Assembly (NCBI GenBank): GCA_028287545.1
Contig: JAQBPL010000395.1
Coordinates: 1-14,218 of the forward strand
DNA: 14,218 nucleotides
From: Vulcanimicrobiota bacterium
GTDB taxonomy: Bacteria > Eremiobacterota > Eremiobacteria > Baltobacterales > Baltobacteraceae
Direction of reading: 5' to 3'
Positions 14,202-14,218 of the stretch are shown in pieces. Positions within the stretch are counted from its first letter, which is position 1, and each line of letters starts with the position of its first letter. The position numbers and the translations under genes were made by a program. The notes under the pieces are model-generated. The model saw only the letters and a list, made by a program, of their open reading frames with translations, was not told where the DNA came from and did no database searches.

Positions 14202-14218
14202 GAGGGGTAGAATACCAC

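Overview
The window is gene-dense, very GC-rich bacterial chromosomal DNA. A strong third-position G/C bias leaves long meaningless reading frames opposite most real genes. The housekeeping genes (clpX 3' end, priA, rpsT) show an ordinary chromosome rather than a mobile element. I saw no transposase, integrase, phage gene, CRISPR array, tRNA or rRNA. The deep, non-proteobacterial look of the proteins and the very high GC fit a lineage such as Candidatus Eremiobacterota, but that is a low-confidence guess, and other high-GC phyla are possible.

Layout, left half. The window opens in the last 78 codons of clpX (+), followed by a clear intrinsic terminator. Next is a secreted DUF885-type zinc peptidase (+), convergent with a small PH-like conserved protein (-). 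That gene is divergent from a YbhB/YbcL-type PEBP protein (+). The PEBP gene runs convergently, with a 17-bp overlap, into a two-gene minus-strand unit. This unit consists of a ~938-aa array of beta-sandwich (DUF11/CARDB-like) domains with a helical C-terminus, coupled by a 4-bp GTGA overlap to a short membrane-anchored helical-repeat protein. Divergent from this unit is a 780-aa secreted glycine-rich protein (+) whose C-terminus also carries a DUF11-like domain.

Layout, right half. A Crp/Fnr-type regulator (+) is followed 40 bp later by a membrane GAF-GGDEF diguanylate cyclase (+), and then by priA (+). The priA frame has no ATG/GTG/TTG where its N-terminus should begin. A small lipoprotein with a TTG start and an Ig-like domain (+) follows. 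It is convergent with rpsT (-, GTG start), which has its own hairpin/U-tract terminator.

How the parts may work together. The crp-like and GGDEF genes look like a nucleotide-signalling pair, with priA possibly on the same transcript. The divergent pair around 6255-6388 (DUF11 array plus partner facing the glycine-rich exoprotein) is the least conventional part of the window. It is the best candidate for an undescribed cell-surface system, though this rests on domain type and adjacency only. There is no gene-free stretch above 300 bases.
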